Source: Sporosarcina sp. FSL W7-1349
GTDB lineage: Bacteria > Bacillota > Bacilli > Bacillales_A > Planococcaceae
Length of the DNA: 64,000 bases
Direction of reading: 5' to 3'
Assembly (NCBI RefSeq): GCF_038003045.1
Contig: NZ_JBBOOK010000001.1
Location: 2,294,001-2,358,000 of the forward strand
The notes under the pieces were generated by a model. That model saw only the letters and a list, made by a program, of their open reading frames with translations. It was not told the DNA's origin and did not search any database. The translations under genes were made by a program, and so were the position numbers. Shown piece after piece: positions 8,654-17,727 of this stretch; position 1 is the stretch's first letter, and each line of letters starts with the position of its first letter.

Positions 8654-8696
8654 CGTAGACCTGTCGAGATAGATAAAATATCTCGACAGGTCTACG
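8654..8696. terminator. Strong 18-bp hairpin ending the catabolic operon
   Basis: Perfect inverted repeat CGTAGACCTGTCGAGATA with a 7-nt loop, followed by TAATTTGTT. It stands between the convergent hydratase and topB genes and can block read-through in both directions. A partial copy (CGACCTGTC) recurs about 40 bp further right. Confidence 0.65.
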
Positions 8697-8743
8697 TAAT
8701 TTGTTATTAACTCCCATTAACGCACTTTCGGTCGACCTGTCAC

Positions 8744-10909
8744 TTACTCTTCGAATAATTTCTTCAATGCATCCGCCATTGCCGTATTCACAGGCTCTTC
8801 TTGTTTCTTCATATATTTTTGCACATCCCGCTTGTCGGCTTTCTTACCTCCGGAGTTGGCCCGTCGTTTTTCAAAGGCGGACAGTTTTTCACGGTGTCCG
8901 CATTTGCAAACGAAAATCCGGCCATCGCCTTCCCCGCGCAATTCCAGCTTCTTTTTACACACCGGGCATCGGGCGTTCGTCAATGTGGAGACGTTGCGGC
9001 GGTGTCCACATTCCCGATCCTGACAGACAAGCATCTTGCCGCGCTTGCCGTTCACTTCCAGCAACAGTTTGCCGCAGTCAGGGCATGTTTTCCCAGTCAC
9101 ATTATCATGACGGAACTTCTTATCATCCGTTTTGATCTCGCTAACGGTCTTTTTGGAGAAATCGATCATGTCTTTCATGAAGGCCTCTTTTTTCATTTGA
9201 CCTTTTGCGATTTTCGTCAGCCCTTGCTCCCATTCTGCCGTCAGCGCGGGTGATTTCAAATCTTCCGGAACAAGTTCAAGCAGTTGGCGGCCTTTCGATG
9301 TCGTGTAGATGTCGTTGCCTTTCTTCTCGATGACGAAAGTGCTGAAAAGCCGTTCAATGACATCTGCCCGAGTTGCTACCGTCCCGAGTCCGCCGGTTTC
9401 ACCGATTGTTTTAATCAGGTCTTTCGATTCACCTGCCATGAATTGCACCGGGTTTTCCATTGCCGCAAGCAACGTCCCTTCATTGAAACGGGCAGGCGGT
9501 TTCGTTTGTCCGTCCGTCATGACAATCGCTCGGATTTTCACTTCGTCGCCTTTTTGGAAAGGCGGAAGCGCATCGGAGTCCGCTTCTTCTTCGTCTGTCG
9601 AATAGACTTTTTTCCAACCTTCGTCCGTGATCGTCCGGCCTTTCGCCTTGAACATTTCTCCGCCCGCCTCGAGTTCTACCGTCACTTGATCATAACGGAA
9701 CGCGCCGAAGAAGACAGCCAAAAACCGTTTGACGATCAGGTCATACAGGCGATTCTCCTTGTCGGATAAGTCTTGCAAAATCGGTGTTTCCTCCGTCGGA
9801 ATGATGGCATGGTGGTCGGACACCCGCTTGTCATCGATGACACCTTTTTGCGGCTTCGTGGCATTGGAGCGAAGCAGCGCATTGACCGACTTCCGGTACG
9901 GTCCGATATCGACTGCCCTGATGCGCTCTTTTAGCGTCCCCGCCATGTCGGACGTCAAATGCTTTGAGTCGGTCCGTGGGTAGGTGACCGCTTTATGACG
10001 TTCGTATAGATTTTGAAGCGTAGACAACGTCTCTTTCGCCGACCAGCCCCAGCGGCGATGGGCTTCCTTCTGCAATTCCGTCAAATCGAACAGATGCGGA
10101 GCGGGTTGTGATTTCGGAGTTGATTTCACATCAAGCACCTTTCCGGAATGAACCCCGTCCAGCTTGTGAAGGACGTTTTCAACGACTTCTTTATCGAAAG
10201 ACTGAGTCTGGCCCGCTTTCGTATGCCAAGTGAACCTTGCTGTTTCTGTCAACGCTTGCAATCCGTAATAGGATTTCGACTGGAATTCGCGGATCTGCCT
10301 CTCCCTCTCCGCAATCATGGCAAGAGTTGGCGTTTGGACACGCCCTGTCGAGAGCTGGGCATTGTATTTCACTGTAAGCGCCCGCGTCGCATTAATGCCG
10401 ACCACCCAGTCCGCCTCCGCCCGGGCAACAGCCGCTTCGTACAAATGGTCATATTGGCGACCGTCTTTCAATTGATTGAACCCGTCCTTGATCGCCTTAT
10501 CCGTCACCGAGGAAATCCAGAGCCGCTTGATCGGTTTGCGGACTTTCGCCATCTCCAGAATCCAGCGGGCGACAAGCTCCCCTTCCCGACCAGCGTCTGT
10601 TGCAATGATCACCTCTTTGACATCGTTCCGTCTAAGCAGGGCTTTCACCGCGTTATATTGCTTGGACGTCTGACGAATCGGCACCAGTTTGAATGGTTCT
10701 GGAATGATCGGGAGATGTTCGAGCTTCCATTCTTTATATTCATTCCCGTAGCCCTCCGGATCGGCATGCGTCACCAAATGGCCAAGCGCCCAAGTGACGA
10801 TGTATTGATTTCCTTCCAAAAACCCATTTCCTTTTTTATGACAACCGAGCACCCGCGCAATATCACGGGCGACCGATGGCTTTTCAGCTAATACTACAGA
10901 TTTGGACAT
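8744..10909 (-). CDS. topB: DNA topoisomerase III
   Basis: 721 aa, type IA topoisomerase. The N-terminal Toprim domain begins MSKSVVLAEKPSVARDIA and carries the acidic motif TDAGREGE (about residues 104-111). QLSTGRVQTPTLAMIAERE and TYPRTDSKHL follow, the latter holding the active-site Tyr that forms the 5'-phosphotyrosine link. Two C-terminal zinc ribbons are visible (CPDCGK...CGH and CPVCKK...CKCGH), ending in an acidic tail. It decatenates and relaxes negatively supercoiled DNA. The ATG at 10909 has AGAAAGGAG upstream; the longer frame to 10936 would read through the REP-like palindrome in the leader. A broken copy of its 3' end lies at 1370-1464. Confidence 0.95.
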   Translation of the reverse strand: MSKSVVLAEKPSVARDIARVLGCHKKGNGFLEGNQYIVTWALGHLVTHADPEGYGNEYKEWKLEHLPIIPEPFKLVPIRQTSKQYNAVKALLRRNDVKEVIIATDAGREGELVARWILEMAKVRKPIKRLWISSVTDKAIKDGFNQLKDGRQYDHLYEAAVARAEADWVVGINATRALTVKYNAQLSTGRVQTPTLAMIAERERQIREFQSKSYYGLQALTETARFTWHTKAGQTQSFDKEVVENVLHKLDGVHSGKVLDVKSTPKSQPAPHLFDLTELQKEAHRRWGWSAKETLSTLQNLYERHKAVTYPRTDSKHLTSDMAGTLKERIRAVDIGPYRKSVNALLRSNATKPQKGVIDDKRVSDHHAIIPTEETPILQDLSDKENRLYDLIVKRFLAVFFGAFRYDQVTVELEAGGEMFKAKGRTITDEGWKKVYSTDEEEADSDALPPFQKGDEVKIRAIVMTDGQTKPPARFNEGTLLAAMENPVQFMAGESKDLIKTIGETGGLGTVATRADVIERLFSTFVIEKKGNDIYTTSKGRQLLELVPEDLKSPALTAEWEQGLTKIAKGQMKKEAFMKDMIDFSKKTVSEIKTDDKKFRHDNVTGKTCPDCGKLLLEVNGKRGKMLVCQDRECGHRRNVSTLTNARCPVCKKKLELRGEGDGRIFVCKCGHREKLSAFEKRRANSGGKKADKRDVQKYMKKQEEPVNTAMADALKKLFEE

Positions 10910-10924
10910 CAAAATCTCCTTTCT

Positions 10925-10970
10925 GGTGCCAGGCACCCAAACAAACGTGTTTGTTTAAACAATCATGTTT
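10925..10970. repeat. REP-like palindromes in the topB leader
   Basis: Three adjacent palindromes: GGTGCCAGGCACC (10925-10937), AAACAAAC-GT-GTTTGTTT (10939-10956) and AAACA-ATCA-TGTTT (10957-10970). The first recurs, nearly identical, at 11845-11856 on the other side of the transposase gene. Such paired palindromes around a Y1 transposase are the hallmark of REP/RAYT units. Confidence 0.7.
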
Positions 10971-11019
10971 GTTCGCACAATTGATACTACTTATAAAGTT
11001 AAGCTGCCAGTAATTCTTA

Positions 11020-11622
11020 TTATAACATGGACTGTTTTTCATTCTCCTCTGAATTGGGTACTTCACTGTCCTTCTCCTCCTCACAATAAGAGCAATAGGC
11101 ATCGGATGTCTTTTCATGTGTTTTATATAGGAGTGTAGGCAGGTATTCCAGGTCCAGAAATGGATACGGTGCATTGCTGCTATTTTTATAAAGATAAAAT
11201 GAGCTATAAGGATAATCTTCCATCCGCTTCACCATTGGGGTTTTCGTGTCGATTGGGTTGCGGTGGATATAGCGGCTGACTTTCAAGAGCGATCGAGGGG
11301 TGATAACCATCACCGAAAAATAACGACTTTCATAGAGGTGCCCTGTATACTGATATTTTTTCTTGAACATCTCGCTATAACGCCGATTTATATAAGCCAT
11401 CACTTTACTAAGCTGTACTTCTGGTGAACGGATGAGGAGATGATAATGATTATTCATGATGCAATAGGCAATAATCGTAAACGGATACTTTTCATAAGTG
11501 TAATGAAGAACCCGAAAAAATGCCGCTACATCCCTCCCATCAAGAAATATATCTTGCCGATTATTTCCACGCATGACGACATGATCGAAAAATTTCGGAT
11601 TCCACTTTCTCTGTTTTCGCAC
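11020..11622 (-). CDS. REP-associated tyrosine transposase (Y1/HUH family)
   Basis: 200 aa from the GTG at 11622, which follows GAAGAGGA and fits the family N-terminus (RKQRKWNPKFFDHVVMRGNN). The HUH metal-binding motif is NNHYHLLIR and the catalytic Tyr is in SRYIHRNPID. Members cut and join single-stranded DNA at REP palindromes. They are usually single-copy, chromosomally domesticated genes rather than active insertion sequences. The frame stays open to 11799, but that extension lacks family resemblance. The C-terminus after the Y1 domain is acidic and poorly structured. Confidence 0.85.
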   Translation of the reverse strand: MRKQRKWNPKFFDHVVMRGNNRQDIFLDGRDVAAFFRVLHYTYEKYPFTIIAYCIMNNHYHLLIRSPEVQLSKVMAYINRRYSEMFKKKYQYTGHLYESRYFSVMVITPRSLLKVSRYIHRNPIDTKTPMVKRMEDYPYSSFYLYKNSSNAPYPFLDLEYLPTLLYKTHEKTSDAYCSYCEEEKDSEVPNSEENEKQSML

Positions 11623-11844
11623 CAACGTCCTCTTCCTTTCCCCTTTTCGAACACCGTAAAGGAAGGGGCATAATGTGTCAATTTCATACAAAATTAGATA
11701 ATTGTATTTTGAACCTACTTTTTGAGGAAACACATACTCAAATTCGAATTTCCTAAGGAAATGCGGCCTCAAAACTTTATTTTGATATGCCAGAATCAAC
11801 GGCTAGTCCACCATAGTTTTCTGAATAGTGTCCAATTTGTGTGA

Positions 11845-11856
11845 GTGCCTGGCACC
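11845..11856. repeat. REP-like palindrome, left-hand partner
   Basis: GTGCCTGGCACC, a perfect 12-bp palindrome matching the core of the copy at 10925-10937. Together the two bracket the Y1 transposase. Confidence 0.65.
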
Positions 11857-11883
11857 AAACCGCCGCACCGAGTACACAACCCA

Positions 11884-11918
11884 AAAACCCGCCTGGCGAG
11901 AATGACCAGGCGGGTTTT
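11884..11918 (-). terminator. Intrinsic terminator of the FMN reductase gene
   Basis: AAAACCCGCCTGG, 8-nt loop, CCAGGCGGGTTTT: a 13-bp perfect stem ending in a U-run on the minus strand, directly after the gene. Confidence 0.85.
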
Positions 11919-11920
11919 GG

Positions 11921-12484
11921 TTATTGTTCATCTAATGCTTTTTTAGGCAATACCTTGCTCATTTCCGCATATTGGACGAATACTCTTGCCAACTCGCGCA
12001 AGCGGTTGTGCACATCTTCATCAATAATCTTATTCGTTTCATCGAAATGGCTGGCATGGGTGTAAACGTAATTCGGTGTGACGAGGCAACGGAAGTAATC
12101 CAAAATCGGCTTCAGCTGATTTTCGACCACTAAATAATGCTGATACGTGCCGCCGTTCGCCACGATGGAAACTGGTTTGTACCGTAATGTGTGCGGGTGG
12201 AGCAAATCAAAAGTATTCTTTAACACACCCGGTATCGACCCTTGGAAAATGGGCGTCGCTAAAATATAGCCATCCGCCTCTTCGAACTTCTTCACCAGCT
12301 TCTGCATGTCATCATTATATGCATTCGCAGGGCGACCATCGACGAATTGATGGTCGTAATCTGCCAATTTGAGTAGTTCCAGATTGTAGCCATAGCCGGT
12401 CTCTTCAATATATTGCCGGACTGTTTCCAGTACTGCACCCGTTTTGCTGCCGATAATGGTCCCGTCCACAAACAAAACTTTCAA
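11921..12484 (-). CDS. NAD(P)H-dependent FMN reductase-like flavodoxin-fold protein
   Basis: 187 aa, PF03358 type. The N-terminus MKVLFVDGTIIGSKTGAVLE is the phosphate-binding loop region for FMN, and the central ATPIFQGSIPGVLKNTFDLL matches the P-x-Y/F-x-G-S-x-P-G-x-L-K-N motif of SsuE/azoreductase-like flavoproteins. It probably moves electrons from NAD(P)H to flavin or to quinones in the cytosol; the natural acceptor is unknown. It might supply reduced flavin to the HpaB-type monooxygenase, but nothing in the sequence shows it, and the gene is 6 kb away on the other strand. Confidence 0.8.
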   Translation of the reverse strand: MKVLFVDGTIIGSKTGAVLETVRQYIEETGYGYNLELLKLADYDHQFVDGRPANAYNDDMQKLVKKFEEADGYILATPIFQGSIPGVLKNTFDLLHPHTLRYKPVSIVANGGTYQHYLVVENQLKPILDYFRCLVTPNYVYTHASHFDETNKIIDEDVHNRLRELARVFVQYAEMSKVLPKKALDEQ

Positions 12485-12555
12485 CTCGAACCCTCTCCTT
12501 CCTAATCCTTCCCTATCGTATCAGAAAAAAGGTCCGCTATCCCAGAAACCAACTT

Positions 12556-14481
12556 CTAGCGCTGGGAAAGTGGCGCTTCGCCCGGAATTTTCGGTTTTCC
12601 CGGCTTTTTCTCTTCCGTGAAAAAGTCCTCGATTTCCTCTACAGGAACCGCGTCCTCCCCATTCTCCGCTGCCAACCGGTCTTTGACGCGCTCGATCGTC
12701 TTGAACGGCGATGTCAGGGCAATGACCGCATCCCCGGCCTGCGCCTGCAACTCGAAATTCGGCGAATAAAACTCGATCGATCCGTCCGCCCGGTGAATGT
12801 ACAAAAGGATCGAGGTATCATCCCGCTCCCGCAAATATTGTGTATAACTATACTGCTTTGTAATCAACGTCTTGCGGATGACATGCCCCGAATCCATCCG
12901 CTCCTCCAGATCATAGATGGAAATGGCAGGCGTGAAAAGCGTTTGCCCTCCCGTAATATTGAACGACTCCACATCTTTCCCGACATGGAAGGCCGTCTGG
13001 AATAAATGCTCACGTCCTAAATCCGGTGCAAAATCCGCACAAATATGCGCGTTATACGTATCCACCTTCGTCATCGCCAGCATATACCGATACGGCGTCA
13101 GATCCAAATGGTATTCAATCTGTTCCGATAAGATATCCCCAACATGACTAGTCAATCCACGCTTCCTCGCATGGGACAGCCCTGCCCAAGATCGATCGAC
13201 GAGCATCACGGCATTCTCCGTCTCTTTGATGGAGACCGCCAGTTCAGCCGCAAACCGAGTGCCGCTGACCAAAAGTACTCCCGATTCGTCCGCCGTAGTC
13301 AAATTCAGTCGTTTCGCCAACCAGCCGATGCTAAACCCATGCAAAACAACTGTTGAAAAGACGAGCGCAAACGTCAAGGCTGTCAGCAATTCTGCATCCT
13401 GATAGCCGTTCTCCAGCAGAATGGTCGCGAAGTAACCGGAAACGGTTAACGCCACGATACCCCGGGGCGCAATCCAGCCAATTAAATGCTTTTCCCGATT
13501 ATTCAAATCGGTGCCAATGGTCGAAATCCAAATTGACAAAGGCCGGACGATGAACAGCATCGCAAGTACGTACAGTATAATATTCGGGTTGAAGATTTCG
13601 ATGAGCACATGAGGGTCAAGAGACGCCGTCAACATGACAAAGATTCCTGAAATCAACAGTACGGAAATATTCTCCTTGAAATGGCGCACATCATGGAGTG
13701 TCGTCAACCGCATATTGGCCATCGTCATCCCCATCGCTGTCACAGCCAGCAAGCCCGTCTCGTGCATGATTTCATCCGACAATACAAATGTGAAAATGAC
13801 GACGACGAACAGAATCGGTGCTTTCAAAAACTCCGGGATGCTGCCGCGTTCAAACGCACTGCCAATGATGCGGGCAGCCCCCCAGCCAAGAAGGACGGCG
13901 AATAGGGAAGCGGCAAAAAACAGAAGCAATGCTTTCAGTGTCACTTCACTATTCAGGAATTTAATGAATTCGAACGCGAACACAGCCAGCAGCGCCCCGA
14001 ACGGATCCACTACGATTCCTTCCCATTTCAAAATAGCAGCGGGACGCGGCTTCAACTTCGCCTGCCGCAATAAAGGCAAAATGACAGTCGGCCCCGTAAC
14101 AATGAAAAGCCCACCGATAATGAAAGCAACGGCCCAAGAAAGTCCTGCCAAATAATGGGCGGCGAGCGAACCGGCAATCCAAGCGATGAACGCCCCCACC
14201 GTCACAATCCGGCCGACCGGCTTGCTGAAACCCCGGATTTCCCGGAAGTCCAAATTCAAACTGCCTTCAAACAGAATGATTGCAACCGCGAATGAAATGA
14301 TCGGCCCGAACAGCTCACCCATGCTTTCCTGCGGGTCGATCAACCCGAAAACCGGACCTACCAATAGACCTGCAACCGACATGATGACGATCGCCGGCAT
14401 CCGGTATTTCCAAGCCATCCACTGCGATAAAATCCCTAACAAAATGATCAGCATCAGATCAAACAATATCGAATCAAACAC
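12556..14481 (-). CDS. CPA1-family Na+(K+)/H+ antiporter with C-terminal TrkA-like domain
   Basis: 641 aa. Residues 1 to about 400 hold some 12 hydrophobic segments, with the CPA motifs GPTVILPLLRQ and EGIVVDPFGALL in the membrane part (the acidic residue in VDP is the usual ion-binding site) and GWIAPRGIVALTV. The cytosolic tail carries a Rossmann-like segment (VLLVSGTRFAAELAVSIKETENAVMLVDRSW) and then a TrkA-C-like region, so nucleotide or ligand gating is likely. The last 40 residues are acidic and proline-rich. It exchanges cytosolic Na+ or K+ for protons; ion preference cannot be told. Confidence 0.9.
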   Translation of the reverse strand: MFDSILFDLMLIILLGILSQWMAWKYRMPAIVIMSVAGLLVGPVFGLIDPQESMGELFGPIISFAVAIILFEGSLNLDFREIRGFSKPVGRIVTVGAFIAWIAGSLAAHYLAGLSWAVAFIIGGLFIVTGPTVILPLLRQAKLKPRPAAILKWEGIVVDPFGALLAVFAFEFIKFLNSEVTLKALLLFFAASLFAVLLGWGAARIIGSAFERGSIPEFLKAPILFVVVIFTFVLSDEIMHETGLLAVTAMGMTMANMRLTTLHDVRHFKENISVLLISGIFVMLTASLDPHVLIEIFNPNIILYVLAMLFIVRPLSIWISTIGTDLNNREKHLIGWIAPRGIVALTVSGYFATILLENGYQDAELLTALTFALVFSTVVLHGFSIGWLAKRLNLTTADESGVLLVSGTRFAAELAVSIKETENAVMLVDRSWAGLSHARKRGLTSHVGDILSEQIEYHLDLTPYRYMLAMTKVDTYNAHICADFAPDLGREHLFQTAFHVGKDVESFNITGGQTLFTPAISIYDLEERMDSGHVIRKTLITKQYSYTQYLRERDDTSILLYIHRADGSIEFYSPNFELQAQAGDAVIALTSPFKTIERVKDRLAAENGEDAVPVEEIEDFFTEEKKPGKPKIPGEAPLSQR

Positions 14482-14718
14482 GGAATCCCCCCAGATCTTG
14501 CCGTTTTCGTTTTATCCTACTCTCCAGCTTTCCGCTTCGACAACCGTCTCAACTTTTTCAGCAAGGCAAACGAAATAATGCCAGTGTACCATACTCCCTC
14601 CCTCCTTCTCCAACAATTGACGAAAAGCCTGCCACGAAGGGGTTCGAGCAGCTTGGAGCCAACCGGAATATAGATTTTTCACCTAGAAAAACGCCTCTAC
14701 CTCACAGCTATAATTCGG

Positions 14719-15873
14719 ATGAACAGAACTGACTTTCCTTTAAGGAGCATAGTTGCCTATTCGTTCACATATCGTGAAGAGATGGTATCTAAGATATTCC
14801 TTGAAAGGGTGATTCCAATAAGCGGACAAGAAAAGAAACGGATCGCATTCTATATTGCGCGTTCGGATGGAAAAGGCTCCTATCCCGAACGCAGAGCCAC
14901 GATGCTCGCACACGCGCTGCAGCAAGAAACGGAAATCGTCTTCCTGTGCGGGAAGGATTCCCCCCCGGCACCGGACGGATTCCGAAGCATCTCTATTCTC
15001 GGCCAAACCGCCCTTCCCCAGACATTGGCCGTCCTAAAGCCCGATCTCCTAATCCGCGATAGCGGATCGACAACCCAGGAAGATGCGGAAAAGATTACAG
15101 AACTCGTTCCCTCCATCATCCACTTCGATGATTTCGGCGATGGGGGAAATTGGGCGGATCTTGTCTTTCAAACATTGTATATGGATTCCAACGAAGAGGT
15201 GCCGGACCATTATGTCGTCGGGACGACGAGCTTCTTTCCGGATGAAGAGGTTGATTCATTCAAAGAGATCGGGCTTCGGCAGAAATCCGCGGGCCCGCTT
15301 CCCCATCTTGTCATCTCGTTTGGGGATGAAGATGAAGGGAACTTGACGTATAGGGCTTTGCGCCATATGTTGCAGCTTCAGATTCCGCTAAAAATAACCA
15401 TTCTCGTCGGCGAGCATTATAGTCATGATATTAGCACGCTTCGGATTATGGCCTTGAGCCGTCGCAATACGAAGATCATCTTGCCTCCGTACAGTTTTGC
15501 CGAAGTCTGTTCGACGGCAGATGTCGTACTCTGTTCATCCGGCTATATGCCTTACGAAGTCGCCGTAATGGGGATTCCCTGCGTCGTCCTGGCGCAAAAT
15601 GACTTTGAGCTCGGACTCGCCTTCCCAAAAGAAAAGCATGGTTTTATCCACCTCGGGCTCGGTCGTAAAGTGAAGCAATCGGGATTGTTAAATGCCGTGA
15701 TGGAGCCTCTTCTCCATGAAACGCTCCGCCATAAAGCGGTGGCCAAACAACTGTCCCTCGGACTCGGCGACGGCAAGGATGCGGTATGCGAAGCCATCCG
15801 TTACTATTTGGAATATCCGAAACGCAATATCGGCGGTTCGACAGGCATAGAGACCTCCCATATGCTACACTAG
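14719..15873 (+). CDS. GT-B-fold glycosyltransferase-like protein (PseG-like)
   Basis: The recognisable part starts near KKRIAFYIARSDGKGSYPERR, a PseG/SpsG-type nucleotide-sugar hydrolase or transferase N-terminus (cf. the RADGSxxIGxGH motif). A Rossmann-like C-terminal half follows, with VLCSSGYMPYEVAVMGIPCVVLAQNDFELG as the donor-binding region. Such proteins act on activated sugars of surface polysaccharide or spore coat; the substrate here is unknown. The first about 35 residues resemble nothing and no good ribosome site precedes 14719; a site GAAAGGG at about 14803 suggests a start further in. The frame closes shortly before the next small gene (25 bp gap). Confidence 0.6.
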   Translation: MNRTDFPLRSIVAYSFTYREEMVSKIFLERVIPISGQEKKRIAFYIARSDGKGSYPERRATMLAHALQQETEIVFLCGKDSPPAPDGFRSISILGQTALPQTLAVLKPDLLIRDSGSTTQEDAEKITELVPSIIHFDDFGDGGNWADLVFQTLYMDSNEEVPDHYVVGTTSFFPDEEVDSFKEIGLRQKSAGPLPHLVISFGDEDEGNLTYRALRHMLQLQIPLKITILVGEHYSHDISTLRIMALSRRNTKIILPPYSFAEVCSTADVVLCSSGYMPYEVAVMGIPCVVLAQNDFELGLAFPKEKHGFIHLGLGRKVKQSGLLNAVMEPLLHETLRHKAVAKQLSLGLGDGKDAVCEAIRYYLEYPKRNIGGSTGIETSHMLH

Positions 15874-15897
15874 AAGAAAAATGAGGGGGCTCCTATC

Positions 15898-16083
15898 ATG
15901 AACAAAAGCCAATTAGAATCCGAAATTGCCGAATTGAAGATGGATTATGTGAATCTCCAAGGAGATATCGAGAAACTCGAATCCACCGGGAACGACCAAT
16001 CCGTCCAAAAAGCCGAAGCCCGCTTGGCAGCGATGGAAGAAAAGCTGGCCGAGCTGAATAAACAACTAGCCCAATTTTCTTGA
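15898..16083 (+). CDS. Small coiled-coil protein (SE1832-type)
   Basis: 61 aa, preceded by GAGGGG. Almost entirely heptad-like (LESEIAELKMDYVNLQGDIEKLEST, then VQKAEARLAAMEEKLAELNKQL), so it should form a helical hairpin or coiled-coil dimer. The sequence resembles the short SE1832-family proteins of Bacillales, from memory and not confirmed. No function is known. It probably shares a transcript with the glycosyltransferase-like gene. Confidence 0.7.
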   Translation: MNKSQLESEIAELKMDYVNLQGDIEKLESTGNDQSVQKAEARLAAMEEKLAELNKQLAQFS

Positions 16084-16139
16084 TGGATACGGGCGGGACA
16101 GGTTGCTCCGCAGTCGACCACATTGGATATACAGATTGA

Positions 16140-16171
16140 AACGAGGCCATCCCTATCGGACAGCCTCTTTT
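16140..16171. terminator. Terminator between convergent genes
   Basis: GAGGC ... GCCTC stem with inner pairing and TTTT on the plus strand, closing the small coiled-coil gene. It also lies directly after the phospholipase D-type gene on the minus strand. Confidence 0.5.
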
Positions 16172-17658
16172 CAATAGGTCGTCAACTTCAGCCAACTTTG
16201 CAATGAATAGATGCCTCGTTGGAGAAACGTGAACTCATTCTGATATTTTTCCATATCCACCGTATACATGGCATCCTCGTTCTCCCACAGCCTATGAAAA
16301 TAGGAGTCCAGCTCTTGGGCCAATTCACTGTCATTCGGGGCAATCACCCGCAAGTTCCCCTCCAAATTATAATTATCCAGTGTCCGTTCCGTCAGATTCG
16401 CAGAACCGTTCGTAATGTATGTTTCCTCGGCCGTCTGAATGACGACCAATTTCGTATGATATTGACCGATCACCGTGTTATACCAGCGGACTTCCAGCTT
16501 TCCATCCGTGTCTTCCACCATCTCTTGCACGACGGGACGATTCGGCAGACCGGATTTTTCATTTCCGAAAGAGTTTTCGTTCGGATCCAAAATCATCTCC
16601 ACGTGCACCCCGCGGTTCGCCGCGTCGACTAGCGCATTGACGAGCTGCCGTTCAGCTATGAAAAACATCCCCATCCGAATCGTATCACCGGATTGCGTCA
16701 TCCGAATATCATGAAGCAACGCATCAAAGATCTTTTTCTCGGTAATATATTGCACTGCATAATCCCCGTCCGCCGGCTCCTCGACTTTCACCCGCGGCAA
16801 CGAACCTCCGTTAGTATAAGCGAGAACGGCCTCCTCCGCCTCCAAAATATCATTCAAAACGCTGCCTTCCACCTTCAACGCGACATTGCCATGGAAACCG
16901 CTCGCGTCATGCGGATTGCCGGAGGTGACCAAAGCCGCTTTTTCCGTAACGAACGTCTTCCGGTGATTTGCCTTCACATTCAGCAATTTCATATAGGAAG
17001 CCAGCGTCATTTCAGGCGCCTCGCTTGCCATTGCGTTCGGGATCCATCCCTTCTTCTCGAGATCCCCCCAGCGGAACAGGGTCCTGTATAACCCCGAATA
17101 GATTGGAGTCGAATCCCGAAGTGGATCCAAGTCGGTATATACGACCTCGATTCCAGCCTTCTCCATTTTGGTGAACCATTCCGATTCATATGAACCGTAT
17201 CCCGTATTGACCGGATCGGTAATGAACACAATACGGACTCCGGGATTCTCTTCTTTTTTAGCAATCAAACGCTCCGTCAACGTCTGTGCAATTTTCGGAA
17301 AGTCCACATCTTCATCGTAATGATGGTCGAGAAAGAAAAAGTCGAGGACGATGAATTCCTCCGCCTCGTCCACCATCTTATAGACTTCTTCAAAAATCGA
17401 CAACTCATGCGCCATCCCATCGCCGTCCTCGTTCTGGGCGTACGTCAAGTCCGTGAACATGTCCACGTGGTCTGTGAAATGTAAATCCCCTTCATAGGAA
17501 ATGCCGTCCGGCAACGGTTTATATGTATGCCATACGATGACCCCGATATAGAGCAATCCGTAGAGCAGCAGCATTCCAATTACAATCGGCTTTGCATAAT
17601 TCCGAAAGCGTTTCCTCTGTGTCTTTGTCATCCTTCCAACCCCGTTCTGCGTTGCCAT
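16171..17658 (-). CDS. Membrane-anchored phospholipase D-type cardiolipin synthase-like protein
   Basis: 495 aa. One N-terminal transmembrane segment (IVIGMLLLYGLLYIGVIVW) anchors it. Two phospholipase D half-sites follow: NHRKTFVT with GNPHDAS, and QYHTKLVVI with TNGSANLT, i.e. two H-x-K motifs each with its Gly/Asn-Ser partner. This matches the cardiolipin synthase/phosphatidyltransferase class, which joins two phosphatidylglycerols, though the long N-terminal insertion is closer to uncharacterised Bacillales homologues than to ClsA. ATG 17658 and ATG 17631 are both possible starts. Confidence 0.8.
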   Translation of the reverse strand: MATQNGVGRMTKTQRKRFRNYAKPIVIGMLLLYGLLYIGVIVWHTYKPLPDGISYEGDLHFTDHVDMFTDLTYAQNEDGDGMAHELSIFEEVYKMVDEAEEFIVLDFFFLDHHYDEDVDFPKIAQTLTERLIAKKEENPGVRIVFITDPVNTGYGSYESEWFTKMEKAGIEVVYTDLDPLRDSTPIYSGLYRTLFRWGDLEKKGWIPNAMASEAPEMTLASYMKLLNVKANHRKTFVTEKAALVTSGNPHDASGFHGNVALKVEGSVLNDILEAEEAVLAYTNGGSLPRVKVEEPADGDYAVQYITEKKIFDALLHDIRMTQSGDTIRMGMFFIAERQLVNALVDAANRGVHVEMILDPNENSFGNEKSGLPNRPVVQEMVEDTDGKLEVRWYNTVIGQYHTKLVVIQTAEETYITNGSANLTERTLDNYNLEGNLRVIAPNDSELAQELDSYFHRLWENEDAMYTVDMEKYQNEFTFLQRGIYSLQSWLKLTTY

Positions 17659-17696
17659 TTGTCATTCATAGATTCCCTGACTCGGAAACTTGCAAA

Positions 17697-17727
17697 CAAA
17701 AAACACAGCCGCAGTTGGGCTGTGTTT
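17697..17727 (-). terminator. Intrinsic terminator of the sigma factor gene
   Basis: AAACACAGCC, short loop, GGCTGTGTTT with a U-run on the minus strand. The stem overlaps the stop codon of the sigma factor gene. Confidence 0.8.

Larger units (their letters stand above)
1465..8743. other. Putative catabolic genomic island (TetR plus meta-cleavage operon)
   Basis: The segment between the topB-tail relic and the intact topB 3' end carries only the TetR gene and six catabolic genes. It is visibly more A+T-rich than topB and the genes right of it. No integrase, transposase or clear flanking direct repeat is visible, so the mechanism of arrival (for example recombination through topB homology) is inference. 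Confidence 0.5.

Noticed and set aside
8801..10891. Long plus-strand ORFs across topB (e.g. 9284-9769, 10148-10891)
   Set aside because: Antisense to a clear topoisomerase III gene; no ribosome sites and unnatural composition.
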